Source of the DNA: Blastococcus sp. URHD0036
Lineage (GTDB): Bacteria; Actinomycetota; Actinomycetes; Mycobacteriales; Geodermatophilaceae
Assembly: GCF_000701365.1 (NCBI RefSeq)
Contig: NZ_JNIK01000011.1
Span: 186,001 to 250,000 of the forward strand
Direction: 5' to 3'
Length of the DNA: 64,000 nucleotides
The notes under the pieces were generated by a model. That model had not been told where the DNA came from. It did not search any database and was given only the letters and a program-made list of their open reading frames with translations. Below are positions 41,724 to 51,853 of this stretch, in pieces. Each line of letters starts with the position of its first letter. The stretch's first letter is position 1. The position numbers and the translations under genes were made by a program.

Positions 41724-42641
41724 TCAGACCGGCTCGGGCACCGTGTCGGCAGCCCGCCGGCGGGCACCGGCGCGGGCGTTGCGCAGGCTGTCGAGGCTGA
41801 ACACCGCCAGCGCCACCCAGACGATGACGAAGCCGGCCAGCCGGGCCGGGGGCATCGGCTCGGAGAAGACGAAGACGCCGACGGCGAGCTGCAGCAGCGG
41901 GGTCACGTACTGCAGGAGCCCCATCGTCGACAGCGGCACCCGGCGACTGGCCGCGGCGAAGAGCAGCAGCGGGACCGCGGTCGCGATGCCGGTGCTCATC
42001 AGCAGCAGCAGGTGGCCGACGCCCTCGCTGCCCGCCGTCCCCTCGCCGCGCCCCTCCAGGAGCACGAGGAAGACCGCGGCGGGGATCACCAGGACCGCGG
42101 TCTCGACGAACAACCCCGGTGCCGCCTCCACCCGGACGAGCTTCTTCATCAGGCCGTAGAAGCCGAAGCTGGCCGCCAGGGCGAGGGCGATCCAGGGCGG
42201 CCGGCCGTGGTCGACGGTCAGCACCACGACCGCGACGGTGGCGATGCCCACCGCCGTCCACTGCATCGGCCGCAGCCGCTCGGCGAAGAAGACGACGCCC
42301 AGCAGGACGCTGACCAGCGGGTTGATGAAGTAGCCGAGCGAGGCCTCCACCACGTGGCCGGAGTTGACGGCCACGACGTAGACCAGCCAGTTGACCGCGA
42401 TCAGGACGGCGGCCACGGCCAGGACGAGCAGGGCGCGCCGGTCGGCCACCACCGGCGGCACCGACCGCCACCGCCGGATCACCGTCAGCAGCAGGGCGAC
42501 GAAGACGACCGACCACACCACCCGGTGGGCGACGATCTCCAGGCCCCCGGCGGGCTCGAGCTGGCGGAAGTAGAGCGGGAAGACGCCCCAGAGGAGGTAG
42601 GCCCCGAGGCCGCACAGCACCCCGAGCCGGCCTTCCTGCAC
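41724..42641 (-). CDS. rarD: RarD-type EamA/DMT-family transporter
   Basis: 305 residues with ten predicted membrane helices in two repeats, as in the DMT superfamily: LGVLCGLGAYLLWGVFPLYF, EIVAHRVVWSVVFVALLLT, LIAVNWLVYVVAVNSGHVVE, SLGYFINPLVSVLLGVVFFA, then LASFGFYGLMKKL and LQYVTPLLQLAVGVFVFSEP. The WLVYVVAVNSG and SLGYFINPL motifs distinguish RarD. A transport role (small metabolites, possibly drug-like compounds) is family-level knowledge only. A hairpin at 42669-42691 separates it from the CBS gene. Confidence 0.9.
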   Translation of the reverse strand: MQEGRLGVLCGLGAYLLWGVFPLYFRQLEPAGGLEIVAHRVVWSVVFVALLLTVIRRWRSVPPVVADRRALLVLAVAAVLIAVNWLVYVVAVNSGHVVEASLGYFINPLVSVLLGVVFFAERLRPMQWTAVGIATVAVVVLTVDHGRPPWIALALAASFGFYGLMKKLVRVEAAPGLFVETAVLVIPAAVFLVLLEGRGEGTAGSEGVGHLLLLMSTGIATAVPLLLFAAASRRVPLSTMGLLQYVTPLLQLAVGVFVFSEPMPPARLAGFVIVWVALAVFSLDSLRNARAGARRRAADTVPEPV

Positions 42642-42668
42642 CGTCGAACCGTACGCCCGGCCGGGGCG

Positions 42669-42691
42669 GGTCGTGAGCCGGGCTCACGACC
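42669..42691. terminator. Terminator of the CBS-domain gene
   Basis: GGTCGTGAGCC (42669-42679) pairs with GGCTCACGACC (42681-42691), with one unpaired base in the middle. It begins six bases after the CBS-protein stop on the minus strand. Confidence 0.75.
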
Positions 42692-42697
42692 TGCCGG

Positions 42698-43129
42698 TCA
42701 GGCGGTCTGGATGTAGTCGACCAGCTGCGCCCGCTCCTGCTCCAGCTCGTCGAGCCGGGCCTTGACGACGTCGCCGATCGAGACGATGCCGATCATGCGG
42801 CCGTCCTCGACCACGGGGACGTGCCGGATGCGGTGGTCGGTCATCGTGCGCGCCAGGTCGTGCACCGAGGCGGTGGCGACGCAGGTCCGCACGTCGGGGG
42901 TCATGACCGCCGACACCGGCTCCTCGAGCAGCGCCGCGCCCCGCTCGGGCAGCGCCCGGACGACGTCCCGCTCGGTGACGATGCCCTCGATCGTCCGCCC
43001 GTCCGGAGAGACGACGAGGGCGCCGATCCCCTTCTCGGCGAGCAGTGCGAGGACGGCCGCGACGGTGGCCTCGCGGTCGATCGTGGCCACCTCCTGGCCC
43101 TTGCGGCGGAGCAGCTGGGCGATCTGCAC
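42698..43129 (-). CDS. Two-CBS-domain protein
   Basis: 143 residues made of two CBS motifs: KGQEVATIDREATVAAVLAL...IVTERDVVRALPERG and VSAVMTPDVRTCVATASVHD...VPVVEDGRMIGIVSIGDVVK, then a helical tail ELEQERAQLVDYIQ. Stand-alone CBS pairs bind adenine nucleotides and regulate a partner protein; here no partner is identified. Start GTG 43129 with GAGGAG five bases upstream. Confidence 0.9.
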   Translation of the reverse strand: MQIAQLLRRKGQEVATIDREATVAAVLALLAEKGIGALVVSPDGRTIEGIVTERDVVRALPERGAALLEEPVSAVMTPDVRTCVATASVHDLARTMTDHRIRHVPVVEDGRMIGIVSIGDVVKARLDELEQERAQLVDYIQTA

Positions 43130-43231
43130 GGGATCTCCTCGGGATGCAGTGACGGCGAGGAGTGTGCTCGCGGTCACATCTGCGTGGCAATGGCGCTGCC
43201 GCGGTTCACCCGGGAGGCCTACCGTCGAGGC

Positions 43232-43651
43232 GTGCGCACGAAGCAGACCGCGCAGCCGGCCCCGCCCCGGCCCGGGCCCCTCCGGTGGCTCCGCTACGCC
43301 CTCGGCGGCGGGCTGCCCGAGCGGTTCTCGCCGTGGGTGCTGGCCGACACGACCGAGCGCGGGTGGATCCGCAGGCACATCGCGCGGGCGGTGGTGCAGA
43401 TGCTGCCCCTCGTGGCGCTGTGCCTCGCCGTCCCGGTGCCGTGGGCCTACCGGGTCTCGGCGGCCGCCGGCGGGCTGTTCATCGGCCTGACCTTCTCGAT
43501 GGCGTTCATGGTGGAGACCACCGAGCACCGGGTGGCCAAGGCGGGATACCCGGCGGGGACGGCGGCCGCGCTGCGCGAGGAGCGGACGGAGCGCGAGCGG
43601 GTGGAGCGCCGGGCGCCGCACCGGGTGGACGGCGCGGGCAGCTTCGACTGA
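43232..43651 (+). CDS. DUF5313 family membrane protein
   Basis: 139 residues. RPGPLRWLRYALGGGLPERF and WVLADTTERGWIRRHIARAV match the DUF5313 core, followed by two membrane helices (VVQMLPLVALCLAVPVPW and AAAGGLFIGLTFSMAFMVE) and a charged tail. Function unknown. GTG 43232 is the likely start; ATG 43190 is in frame but puts extra residues before the conserved core. It is divergent from the CBS gene, with the tRNA-Thr gene just downstream on the opposite strand. Confidence 0.8.
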   Translation: MRTKQTAQPAPPRPGPLRWLRYALGGGLPERFSPWVLADTTERGWIRRHIARAVVQMLPLVALCLAVPVPWAYRVSAAAGGLFIGLTFSMAFMVETTEHRVAKAGYPAGTAAALREERTERERVERRAPHRVDGAGSFD

Positions 43652-43658
43652 CCGGGAG

Positions 43659-43731
43659 AGCCGACGAGGGGACTCGAACCCCTAACCGCCTGATTACAAG
43701 TCAGGTGCGCTACCAATTGCGCCACGTCGGC
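43659..43731 (-). tRNA. tRNA-Thr (UGU)
   Basis: A 73-base clover-leaf on the minus strand. Acceptor GCCGACG/CGTCGGC is perfect, D-arm GCGC...GCGC, anticodon stem CCTGA/TCAGG with loop CTTGTAA (anticodon TGT), and T-arm AGGGG-TTCGAGT-CCCCT. The discriminator is T and no CCA is encoded. Confidence 0.95.
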
Positions 43732-43802
43732 GGGACGCGGGAGCCCGCGCCGACCCCCAGGATAGGGACACGGCAGCGACGACCCGTGCCGTCGCCGCGG
43801 TC

Positions 43803-43820
43803 CCCTCCCCCGGGGGAGGG
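43803..43820. terminator. GC palindrome after the multi-helix membrane protein gene
   Basis: CCCTCCCCC-GGGGGAGGG, an 18-base perfect palindrome just beyond the stop of the 43822-44550 gene (minus strand). There is no loop, so it may act as a duplex signal, not a classical terminator. Confidence 0.5.
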
Positions 43821-43821
43821 C

Positions 43822-44550
43822 TCAGACGGCGTCGGTGCCGGCCGCGCCCGCGCGGAGGTAGCGCGCCGGGTCGGTGGCCGAGAGCGGACCGGCGGCCAGC
43901 CAGCGGGCGAAGCCGGCCGGGTCGCGCCGCTCGAGCTCGTCGAGCACGGCCTCCCGGCGACGGACGATCGCCGCCCGGGACCGCGGGTCCAGCGTCAGCC
44001 CCAGCGCCGCCGACGTCGACACCCACTCCTGGGCCAGCGCCTCGATGCGCAGCGCGGCCAGCGGACCGCCGGACGCCGGGGTGCCGGCGACGTTGCCGGT
44101 GACGACGGCGGCCGGGCGGGCGGGCGGCGTCGCGGGAGGCGCCTGACGGGCAGGTGCGGCCGGCGTGGCCGAGGACGGCGGCACGACGCGCGTCGGCTTC
44201 GCGGCCGGCCGCGTGCGCGCCAGCCAGACCGCGAGACCGGCCACTCCGGCTCCTGCCCCCACGAGCGTGGTCACCAGCGCACCGGCGATCGCGGCGACCC
44301 CGGCCAGCACCAGCAGTACGCCGATCGTCCACGCCGCCGTCTGCCAGGTGGCTTCCAGCGTGGCCCGCAGGTCGTCGTCCGAGGCCTCGCGGGCGATGCC
44401 CGCCGCCAGAGCGCCGGTGACGACGGCGGCCAGCCCCACGGCCAGCAGCCCGGCCGGGCGGAGGGACAACCCGCCCACGAGAGCGATCGCTCCGACCACG
44501 AGGAACGCGGCACAGGCGAGGCAACGGACGAGCAGACCGCGGGACGACAC
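43822..44550 (-). CDS. Four-helix membrane protein with C-terminal soluble part, unknown
   Basis: 242 residues. Two helix pairs (LVRCLACAAFLVVGAIALVG, LRPAGLLAVGLAAVVTGALA; AAWTIGVLLVLAGVAAIAGA, VTTLVGAGAGVAGLAVWLA) are followed by a Pro/Ala-rich linker and a helical tail (ALRIEALAQEWVSTSAAL; AAIVRRREAVLDELERRDPA). No family is recognised. It is divergent from the HtrA protease gene; the 230-base gap between them has no obvious signal beyond the protease's GGAGGAGGAG ribosome site. Confidence 0.65.
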   Translation of the reverse strand: MSSRGLLVRCLACAAFLVVGAIALVGGLSLRPAGLLAVGLAAVVTGALAAGIAREASDDDLRATLEATWQTAAWTIGVLLVLAGVAAIAGALVTTLVGAGAGVAGLAVWLARTRPAAKPTRVVPPSSATPAAPARQAPPATPPARPAAVVTGNVAGTPASGGPLAALRIEALAQEWVSTSAALGLTLDPRSRAAIVRRREAVLDELERRDPAGFARWLAAGPLSATDPARYLRAGAAGTDAV

Positions 44551-44780
44551 GGGACGGCCTCCGGAACGAGCGGGTCGGGCAGGGGCGGCGCCACCGGGAG
44601 TGTGGCCCGCGGCGGGGCTCTACCCACCCCCCGGCCGCGCCCACACCGCACCGGCGGCGTGTCGGTGCCCCGGCGTGTCGTCCCAGGGAGCTCACAGCCG
44701 CCGTCCAGCCGGGTCCGAGGCCGCGAGCCGACCGTGGTCCCCGGAGCAGCGAACCGGCTGCACCGGAGGAGGAGACCGAG

Positions 44781-46088
44781 ATGGACCAGCAGGACCCCCG
44801 GGCCGGGACCGGCAACGGACCCCAGCACCCAGCAGCACCGCAGCAGCCAGGAGCGCAGCCCGGAACGCAGGGACACGTGCCGCCGGCGTGGTCGCCCCCG
44901 GCTCCCCCCACCCCGCCCGCGCAGGTCTGGCACACCGCCCCTGCCCCCGCCGCCGGCCCGTTCCTGACGGCACCGGCCGCGCCGGCCCGCCGGTCCGGGC
45001 GGCTGCGGATCGGCGTCGCCGGACTGGTCGCCGGTGCCCTGATCGGTGGTGGCGCCGGAGCCGGCGTCGCCACCCTGGCCGACGACGGCGGGAGCTCCGG
45101 CGGTTCGACCCCCGTGGCCGCCCAGGCGGTGACGATCACCGACCCGGAGAACGCCACCGCGGTGACGGCGGCCGCCGCCAAGGCCACGCCCAGCGTCGTG
45201 ACCGTCTACGTCAGCAGCGGCTCGTCCAGTGGCAGCGGCTCGGGCGTCGTCCTCACCGACGACGGCTACGTCGTGACCAACAACCACGTGGTCACCCTCG
45301 ACAGCAGCACCACGACCGCGCAGGTGCAGGTGCGCACCTCCGACGGCACCCTCTACGACGCCACGGTCGTCGGCACCGACCCGACGTCCGACCTCGCCGT
45401 GATCAAGCTGGACGGCGCGAGCGACCTCACGCCGGCCACGTTCGCCGACTCCGACGACGTGCAGGTGGGCGACCTCGCGGTGGCCATCGGCGCCCCGCTC
45501 GGGCTCTCCGACACGGTGACCGACGGGATCGTCAGCGCCACCGACCGCGCCGTCGCCACCGGCTCGACGCAGGACGACGCCACCGTGATCGACGCGCTGC
45601 AGACCGACGCCGCGATCAACCCGGGCAACTCCGGCGGCGCGCTGGTCGACGCGGCCGGTCAGGTGATCGGGATCAACAGCGCCATCGCCACCGTGGCCTC
45701 GGGCGGCCCGGGTTCGTCGGGGCAGAGCGGCAACATCGGCGTCGGCTTCGCGATCCCGAGCAACACCGCGCAGCGGATCGCCGAGGAGATCATCGCCGAC
45801 GGGTCGGCCGACACCGCCTACCTCGGGGTGAGCGCCCGCACCGCCGGCGAGGGCGAGGTCGGCACCGGCGCGCAGGTCGTGCAGGTGCAGCCGGGCTCCC
45901 CGGCGGCGGAGGCGGGCCTGTCGGCCGGCGACGTGATCACCGCGGTCGGCGACCGGCCGATCACCACGTCGACCGAGCTGACCGCGGCCGTGCGCAGCTA
46001 CGCGCCCGACCAGAAGGTCTCCCTGACCGTCCAGCGGGACGGCGAGACCCGCACCGTCGACGTGTCCCTGGCGACCGCCACCAAGTGA
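44781..46088 (+). CDS. HtrA-like trypsin protease with PDZ domain
   Basis: 435 residues. A Pro/Ala/Gln-rich cytosolic N-terminus (~70 residues) and one membrane helix (IGVAGLVAGALIGGGAGAGV) precede the protease: catalytic His in VVTNNHVVT, Asp in SDLAVIKLDG, Ser in NPGNSGGALVD. A PDZ domain follows (AYLGVSARTAGEGEVG; GSPAAEAGLSAGDVITAVGD). The topology is that of actinobacterial membrane-bound HtrA, with the protease facing the envelope; role: quality control of exported proteins. Start ATG 44781 with a strong GGAGGAGGAG upstream. Confidence 0.93.
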   Translation: MDQQDPRAGTGNGPQHPAAPQQPGAQPGTQGHVPPAWSPPAPPTPPAQVWHTAPAPAAGPFLTAPAAPARRSGRLRIGVAGLVAGALIGGGAGAGVATLADDGGSSGGSTPVAAQAVTITDPENATAVTAAAAKATPSVVTVYVSSGSSSGSGSGVVLTDDGYVVTNNHVVTLDSSTTTAQVQVRTSDGTLYDATVVGTDPTSDLAVIKLDGASDLTPATFADSDDVQVGDLAVAIGAPLGLSDTVTDGIVSATDRAVATGSTQDDATVIDALQTDAAINPGNSGGALVDAAGQVIGINSAIATVASGGPGSSGQSGNIGVGFAIPSNTAQRIAEEIIADGSADTAYLGVSARTAGEGEVGTGAQVVQVQPGSPAAEAGLSAGDVITAVGDRPITTSTELTAAVRSYAPDQKVSLTVQRDGETRTVDVSLATATK

Positions 46089-46131
46089 CCGCGGGCGCGG
46101 AGACCGGGCGGGGTGCCTAGGCTCGGAGACG

Positions 46132-47412
46132 ATGCCGGCACCCCGCCCGACCGCGCCCCTCGCGGGCTCGCTCGACGACCCCCAGCGGGCCCGGGACCTC
46201 TCCCGGATGAAGCGGCTGGCGACCGGCCTGTTCCTGGTCGCCGCCGCGGTCTTCCTCGCCTGCGTCCTGATCGGGGAGGACGCCGGGGCCTGGGTCGGCT
46301 ACGTGCGGGCCACCGCCGAGGCCTCGATGGTCGGCGCGCTGGCCGACTGGTTCGCCGTCACCGCCCTGTTCCGGCACCCGTTGCGGCTGCCGATCCCGCA
46401 CACCGCGATCATCCCGCGCAAGAAGGACCAGATCGGCGCCAGCCTCGGCGCCTTCGTGCAGGAGAACTTCCTCACCCGCACCGTCGTCGAGGAGAAGCTG
46501 GCCACCGTCGACGTCCCCGGCCGGCTGGGCGCGTTCCTCGCCGCCCCCGGCCGGGCCGAGCGCCTCGCCGGGGACGCCGCGGCCGCGCTGTCGGGCGTGA
46601 CCGACCTGCTCCGCGACGAGGACATCCAGCCCGCCGTCGCCGCGCTGGTCGACCGCAAGCTGCACGAGACCCCCGCCGCCCCGGTCCTGGCCCGGGTGCT
46701 GGAGCTCGTCGTCGACGGCGACCGGCACCAGGAGGTGCTGTCGGCCGCGCTGCGCTACATGGCGCGATTCCTCGAGGAGAACCGCGTCGTGTTCCGGGCC
46801 CAGCTCGGTGACGCCTCCCCGGCCTGGGTGCCGGACTGGGTCGACGACCGGATCTTCACCCGCGCGTTCGCCGGCCTCCAGGAGTTCCTGGAAGAGGTCG
46901 GCGCCGACCGGCACCACGAGCTGCGCCGGGTCTACGACGCGCGGCTGCGGGCCTACGTGCACGCGCTGCGGACCGACGAGGCGACGGCGGCACGGGTCGA
47001 GGAGTTCAAGAAGGACCTGCTGGAGCACCCGGCGATCCGGACCTGGTCGGCGTCGCTGTGGACCAACGCCAAGGACGCCTTCCTGGCCGCGGCGGCCGAT
47101 CCCGACTCGGCGCTGCGCGCGCGGGTGACCACCCTCATCCGCGACGGCGCCCAGCTGCTGCAGACCGATCCGTCGGCGCGCGAGCTCGTGCAGCGGCAGA
47201 CCCGGCGCGCGGTCGGGTACCTCGTCGAGCGGTTCTCCGGCGACCTCGCCGACGTCGTCGGCAGCACGGTCGCGCGGTGGGACACCGAGGAGACCAGCCG
47301 GCGGATCGAGCTCCAGGTGGGCCGGGACCTGCAGTTCATCCGGATCAACGGCACCGTCGTCGGCGGGCTCGCCGGCCTGGTGATCTACACCGTCGCCCAG
47401 CTACTGAGCTAG
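46132..47412 (+). CDS. DUF445 family membrane protein
   Basis: 426 residues. Signature elements of DUF445: an N-terminal helix ([20 protein letters not shown]), GWVGY...[36 protein letters not shown] (the IPRKKD motif), then a long helical body. It ends with [15 protein letters not shown] and a terminal membrane helix [13 protein letters not shown]. Membrane-anchored at both ends, function unknown. Its stop overlaps the 3' end of the opposite ECF sigma gene by 12 bases. Confidence 0.9.
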   Translation: MPAPRPTAPLAGSLDDPQRARDLSRMKRLATGLFLVAAAVFLACVLIGEDAGAWVGYVRATAEASMVGALADWFAVTALFRHPLRLPIPHTAIIPRKKDQIGASLGAFVQENFLTRTVVEEKLATVDVPGRLGAFLAAPGRAERLAGDAAAALSGVTDLLRDEDIQPAVAALVDRKLHETPAAPVLARVLELVVDGDRHQEVLSAALRYMARFLEENRVVFRAQLGDASPAWVPDWVDDRIFTRAFAGLQEFLEEVGADRHHELRRVYDARLRAYVHALRTDEATAARVEEFKKDLLEHPAIRTWSASLWTNAKDAFLAAAADPDSALRARVTTLIRDGAQLLQTDPSARELVQRQTRRAVGYLVERFSGDLADVVGSTVARWDTEETSRRIELQVGRDLQFIRINGTVVGGLAGLVIYTVAQLLS

Positions 47413-48576
47413 CGCCGCGAGCCGCCGCTCGAGGAAGCGGCGCTCGGCCGGGTCCTCGGTGAGCTCCAGGGCCCGCCGGTACGCGGTCGCGGCGTCGGCG
47501 TCGGCACCCAGGCGGCGCAGGAGGTCGGCCCGCGTGGCGTGCAGGTAGCGGTACTCCTCGAGGCCGAGGGAGTCCACCAGCCGCAGGGCGGCCTCCGGGC
47601 CCTCGGTCTCGGCAACGGCGACCGCGCGGTTCAGCTCGACCACGGGTGAGCCGGTGACCTCGCCCAGCCGGCGGTACAGCGCCTCGATCCGGACCCAGTC
47701 GACCGGGTCCTCGGTGTGCAGGACGGCGAGGGCGGCCTGCAGCACGTACGGGCCACTGCCCCCGAGTGCGACGGCCCGGTCGAGGACGGCGCGGCCGCGG
47801 GCGAGCTCCGCAGCGTCCCACCGGGACCGGTCCTGGTCGGCCAGGAGCACCACGTCGCCGTCGACGACCCGGGCGTCGCGCCGGGAGTCGTTGACCAGCA
47901 TGAGCGCCAGGAGACCGTGCACCTCCGGATCGGTGGGCAGCAGGTCGGCGAGCGCGGTGCCCAGCCAGAGCGCCTCCGCGGCCAACTCACCCCGGCCCCC
48001 GTACCCCTCGTTGAACACGAGGTAGACCACCGCGAGGACGGCGGCGAGCCGGTCGGGCAGCTGGTCGGGGCCGGGCACCCGGAACGGGATCCCGGCGGTG
48101 CGGATCTTGCGCTTGGCCCGGACCAGCCGCTGGGCCATCGTCGCCGGCGGCACGAGGAACGCCCGGGCGATCTCCTCGGTGGTCAGCCCGCCCAGGGCGC
48201 GCAGCGTCAGCGCGACCTGGGCGTCCACGGCGAGGGCCGGGTGGCAGCAGGTGAAGAACAGCTCCAGCCGCTCGTCGCGGAACGTCGCCGGCTCCGGCGG
48301 GGGCGGCTCGTCGGGCACCTGCATCGTCGCCACCTTCGAGGCCAGCACGCGCTCGCGCCGGATCCGGTCCACGGCCCGGTTGCGCGCGGTCGTGATCAGC
48401 CAGGCGCGGGAGCTGGCCGGCGTCCCCTCGCGCGGCCAGCGCTCGGCGGCGGTGGTGAACGCCTCCTGGGCGGCCTCCTCGGCGAGGTCGAGATCGCCGA
48501 GGAAGCCGGCCAGGGACGCCACCACGACACCCCAGTGCTCGCGGAAGGCGCCGTCGAGCCCAGCCGGACCGGTCAC
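47401..48576 (-). CDS. ECF sigma factor with TPR-like C-terminal extension (ECF42 type)
   Basis: 391 residues. Region 2 is [20 protein letters not shown] and [20 protein letters not shown]; region 4 is [20 protein letters not shown] and [11 protein letters not shown]. The remaining ~200 residues form a helical SnoaL/TPR-like extension ([41 protein letters not shown]). ECF42 factors are usually paired with a DGPF/YCII protein instead of an anti-sigma factor, as here. The start GTG 48576 overlaps the YCII stop by four bases. Confidence 0.92.
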   Translation of the reverse strand: MTGPAGLDGAFREHWGVVVASLAGFLGDLDLAEEAAQEAFTTAAERWPREGTPASSRAWLITTARNRAVDRIRRERVLASKVATMQVPDEPPPPEPATFRDERLELFFTCCHPALAVDAQVALTLRALGGLTTEEIARAFLVPPATMAQRLVRAKRKIRTAGIPFRVPGPDQLPDRLAAVLAVVYLVFNEGYGGRGELAAEALWLGTALADLLPTDPEVHGLLALMLVNDSRRDARVVDGDVVLLADQDRSRWDAAELARGRAVLDRAVALGGSGPYVLQAALAVLHTEDPVDWVRIEALYRRLGEVTGSPVVELNRAVAVAETEGPEAALRLVDSLGLEEYRYLHATRADLLRRLGADADAATAYRRALELTEDPAERRFLERRLAALAQ

Positions 48577-48932
48577 CAGTAGGTCTGGACCGGCCGGATC
48601 TCGATGGCGCCGCCAAGCCGGGCGGCCGGCACCTTGGCCGCCACCGCGATGGCCGCGTCCAGGTCGTCGGCCTCGACGACGAACCAGCCGCCGATCGCCT
48701 CCTTCGTCGAGACGAACGGCCCGTCGGTGACCAGCGGGCGGCCGTCGGCCACCCGCACCGTCGTCGCGTCCTCCGGCAGGCCCAGCGGCAGCCCGGGGGT
48801 CATGCCGGGCGTCTGGTTGAGCTCCCCGTACTCGGCGTAGACGCGCTGCTGCTCCTCGGCCGGCATCGCCTCCCACTCGGGGCTGCCGGGCAGCGGGGTC
48901 GAGCCCTGGTAGATGAGACCCACGTACTTCAC
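48573..48932 (-). CDS. YCII/DGPF family protein, partner of the ECF sigma factor
   Basis: 119 residues. [16 protein letters not shown] opens the fold, and the family motif [20 protein letters not shown] is complete; the tail [12 protein letters not shown] is also typical. Such DGPF proteins precede ECF42 sigma genes and are thought to be targets or co-regulators. Start ATG 48932. No anti-sigma gene is seen, which fits that class, whose activity is thought to be set by its C-terminal extension. Confidence 0.92.
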   Translation of the reverse strand: MKYVGLIYQGSTPLPGSPEWEAMPAEEQQRVYAEYGELNQTPGMTPGLPLGLPEDATTVRVADGRPLVTDGPFVSTKEAIGGWFVVEADDLDAAIAVAAKVPAARLGGAIEIRPVQTYW

Positions 48933-49028
48933 GTCGTCCTCCTGGTCGCTGGTGCGGACTGTCGTGAAGGAGACGAACGGCGACAGCTCCGATCGACACC
49001 CTGCCGGAGGAACTTCCTGCGGCGACCG

Positions 49029-49439
49029 CTACGCGAGCCGGAAACCGCTCCACTCGAAGCCGGGACTGACCACACAGCTGACCAGCACCTCGTCGTGCAC
49101 CGGCTCGGTGGACTGCTCCAGGCCGGCCGGCACGAGCACCTGCGGCTGCTCCGGCCCGAGCACCAGCCGCTCCTCCCCCACCCGCAGCGCCAGCGTGCCG
49201 GTGCCGTGCCAGAGCCACAGCTCGTCGGCGTCCACCACGTGCGGCGCGGACCGCTCACCGGGCGCGAGCAGGAAGAGGATCGCCGTGGCAGCCGGCCGGC
49301 CGCCGTCGAGGAGCGCCGGCGAGGCCCACGTCCGCCGGAACCAGCCCCCCTCGGGATGCGGCTGCAGTCCGAGGCGACGAGCTGTCGGGTTCGGTGGCGG
49401 GCCCGGAGGGTCCCCGCCGGGCAGGACGGAGGGGCTCAT
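49029..49439 (-). CDS. DUF985-type cupin
   Basis: 136 residues with a cupin fold: [16 protein letters not shown] (motif 1, HPEGGWF), [20 protein letters not shown] (metal-type His/Glu region), [38 protein letters not shown]. This matches the DUF985 (Cupin_5) family, of unknown function. Start ATG 49439; the 35-bp repeat copy 2 lies just upstream of it. Confidence 0.88.
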   Translation of the reverse strand: MSPSVLPGGDPPGPPPNPTARRLGLQPHPEGGWFRRTWASPALLDGGRPAATAILFLLAPGERSAPHVVDADELWLWHGTGTLALRVGEERLVLGPEQPQVLVPAGLEQSTEPVHDEVLVSCVVSPGFEWSGFRLA

Positions 49440-49451
49440 CGGCTCAGGGGG

Positions 49452-49486
49452 ACGGCACCTGGCCGCGGTGCGGTCCGGAGGACCGC
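49452..49486. repeat. 35-bp intergenic repeat, copy 2
   Basis: Identical to 962-996 over 35 bases; the hairpin half is 49470-49486. It starts 10 bases beyond the rlmB stop on the minus strand and 12 bases before the cupin start codon. Placement and orientation relative to the upstream gene's stop match copy 1. Confidence 0.85.
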
Positions 49487-49496
49487 GATGTCATCG

Positions 49497-50450
49497 TCAC
49501 CGCCGTGCGGCCGCCGCGGCGTAGAGGGCGATGCCGGCGGCGACGCTGACGTTGAGCGACTCGGTCTCCCGGGTGATCGGGATGCGGACGACGACGTCGC
49601 AGCGCTCCCGCACCAGCCGCGACAGGCCGGTGCCCTCCGCGCCGACGACGAGCGCCACCGGGTCGGCGAAGCCGTCGTAGTCGTGCAGGTCGACGTCGCC
49701 GTCCCCGGCCAGGCCCACGGTCTGCAGGCCGGCGTCCTGGTAGGAGCCCAGGGCGCGGGCGAGGTTGACCGCGCGGGCCACCGGCAGGCGGGCCGCGGCA
49801 CCCGCGCTGGTCCGCCAGGCCGACGCCGTCATGCCCACCGCCCGTCGCTGCGGCACGACCACGCCGTGCGCGTCGAACGCCGCGGCCGAGCGGACGACGG
49901 CGCCGAGGTTGCGCGGGTCGGTGACGCCGTCCATCGCGACCAGCAGGGGCGGCCGGCCGGAGTTCCGGGCCAGGTCCAGCAGGTCGTCCGGGTGCGCGTA
50001 GTCGTACGGCGGCACCTGCAGCCCGATGCCCTGGTGCAGCGCGAAGTTCGACATCCGGTCGAACTCGGCCTTGCCGACCTCGAGCAGCGGCAGCCCGCGG
50101 TCGGCGGCCAGCGTGAGCGCCTCGGTGATCCGCTCGTCGGTGCGACCGGCGTCGGTCACCACGTACAGCGCCGTGGCCGGGATCGCCGCGCGCAGCGCCT
50201 CCACGACGGGGTTGCGGCCCAGCAGCAGCTCCGGTGCCTCCTCGGCGCGCTGGCGGCTGCGGTCGCGTTCGGTGCGCCGCCGGGCCTCGGCCTGCGCCTT
50301 GCGCTGCGCGGGGTGGCCGTAACGCTCCGCGGCGGGCGGGGTGGCGCCCCGACCGACGAGCGAGCGGCGGTTCTTGCCGCCGGTCCCGGCGCTGGCGGTC
50401 TTCTTGCCGGCGCCGGTGGACCGGCCTCGGCGCTGACTGTTGCCGGCCAT
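49497..50450 (-). CDS. rlmB: 23S rRNA 2'-O-methyltransferase RlmB
   Basis: 317 residues. A basic, disordered N-terminus (about 70 residues; [20 protein letters not shown]) precedes an L30e-like domain ([20 protein letters not shown]) and the SPOUT fold: [17 protein letters not shown] (motif 1 Asn-Arg), [20 protein letters not shown] (motif 2), [20 protein letters not shown] (motif 3 knot). It methylates G2251 or its equivalent in 23S rRNA. The start ATG 50450 shares one base with the cysS stop, so the two are translated together. Confidence 0.95.
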   Translation of the reverse strand: MAGNSQRRGRSTGAGKKTASAGTGGKNRRSLVGRGATPPAAERYGHPAQRKAQAEARRRTERDRSRQRAEEAPELLLGRNPVVEALRAAIPATALYVVTDAGRTDERITEALTLAADRGLPLLEVGKAEFDRMSNFALHQGIGLQVPPYDYAHPDDLLDLARNSGRPPLLVAMDGVTDPRNLGAVVRSAAAFDAHGVVVPQRRAVGMTASAWRTSAGAAARLPVARAVNLARALGSYQDAGLQTVGLAGDGDVDLHDYDGFADPVALVVGAEGTGLSRLVRERCDVVVRIPITRETESLNVSVAAGIALYAAAAARR

Positions 50451-51853
50451 CAGCGGCTCAGCTCCCATCGGGGTCCTGCCGGGGTGTCCTCGACCTGCAC
50501 GCCGAGAGCGGTGAGCTGGTCGCGGACCGCGTCGGCGGTGGCGAAGTCCTTGCGGGCGCGAGCAGCCTGCCGCTGCTCCAGCGCCAGGCGCACGAGGCCG
50601 TCGGTGACCTCGGCGAGCTGGCCGTCGGAGCTCCCCCCGGCGGCCCAGCGCGGGTCGAGCGGGTCCAGCCCGAGGACGTCGAGCATGGCCCGGACGGCGC
50701 CCAGCGCGGCCGCCGTCGCCTCGTCGTCCCCCCGGTCCAGGGCGCTGTTGCCCTCGTGCACGGTGTCGTGGACGACGCCCACCGCGGCCGAGGTGCGCAG
50801 GTCGTCGTCCATGGCGGCGTCGAACGCCGGCACCCGCTCGCCGGGGGCGACGACGCCGACCCGCTCGACCGCCCGCTTCACGAACGACTCGATCCGCCGG
50901 TAGGCGACCCCGGCCTCCTGGAGGGCGGCGTCGGTGAACTCGATCGTCGAGCGGTAGTGCGGGGTGACCAGGTAGTAGCGCAGCTCGACCGGGCGCACCC
51001 GCGTGACGACCTCGTCGACCAGCGCGGTGTTGCCCATCGACTTGCTCATCTTCTCGCCGCCGAGGGTCACCCAGCCGTTGTGCACCCAGTACCGGGCGAA
51101 GGCGTCACCGGCGGCCCGGGACTGGGCCTGCTCGTTCTCGTGGTGCGGGAAGCGCAGGTCCAGACCGCCGCCGTGGATGTCGAACTCCGCACCGAGGTAC
51201 TTCCCGGCCATCGCCGAGCACTCCAGGTGCCAGCCGGGCCGGCCGCGGCCCCACGGCGTCGACCAGGCCGCCGTCTCCGGCTCGCCGGGCTTCTCGGCCT
51301 TCCAGAGCGCGAAGTCCCGCGGGTCGTGCTTGCGCTCGTCGGTCTCGGTGTCGGCCGCCGGCTGGAGGTCGTCGAGCCGCTGGCCGGTGAGGGCGCCGTA
51401 CTCCGGGAACGAGCGGACGTCGAAGTACACGTCGCCGTCGAGGGCGTAGGCGTGCCCGCGGTCGATCAGCCGCTGCATCAGCTCGACCATCTCCGGCACG
51501 TGCCCCGTGGCCCGCGGCTCGTAGGTCGGCGGCTCGACGCCGAGGACGTCGTAGGCGCGGGTGCAGGCGAGCTCGTTCTCGTAGGCCCACGCCCACCACG
51601 GCACGTCGTTGGCCGCGGCCTTGGCCAGGATCTTGTCGTCGATGTCGGTGACGTTCCGGACCAGGGTCACCCGGTACCCGGTGGCGGTCAGCCAGCGGCG
51701 GAGGACGTCGAAGTTCAGGGCGGCCCGGACGTGCCCGACGTGCGGCGGCCCCTGCACGGTGAGGCCGCAGACGTACATGGAGACCTCGCCGGCCCGGAGG
51801 GGCTCGAACGCGCGGACCGCACGGGCGGCGGTGTCGTGGAGGCGGAGGCTCAC
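50450..51853 (-). CDS. cysS: Cysteinyl-tRNA synthetase
   Basis: 467 residues, class I. The HIGH-type motif is [15 protein letters not shown] (HVGH near residue 38), KMSKS is [10 protein letters not shown], and the zinc cluster includes Cys-29, [14 protein letters not shown] and HHENEQAQS. The C-terminal anticodon domain ends RWELSR. It charges tRNA-Cys. In this operon it lies between ispF (overlap GTGA) and rlmB. The start GTG 51853 overlaps the ispF stop. Confidence 0.97.
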   Translation of the reverse strand: MSLRLHDTAARAVRAFEPLRAGEVSMYVCGLTVQGPPHVGHVRAALNFDVLRRWLTATGYRVTLVRNVTDIDDKILAKAAANDVPWWAWAYENELACTRAYDVLGVEPPTYEPRATGHVPEMVELMQRLIDRGHAYALDGDVYFDVRSFPEYGALTGQRLDDLQPAADTETDERKHDPRDFALWKAEKPGEPETAAWSTPWGRGRPGWHLECSAMAGKYLGAEFDIHGGGLDLRFPHHENEQAQSRAAGDAFARYWVHNGWVTLGGEKMSKSMGNTALVDEVVTRVRPVELRYYLVTPHYRSTIEFTDAALQEAGVAYRRIESFVKRAVERVGVVAPGERVPAFDAAMDDDLRTSAAVGVVHDTVHEGNSALDRGDDEATAAALGAVRAMLDVLGLDPLDPRWAAGGSSDGQLAEVTDGLVRLALEQRQAARARKDFATADAVRDQLTALGVQVEDTPAGPRWELSR

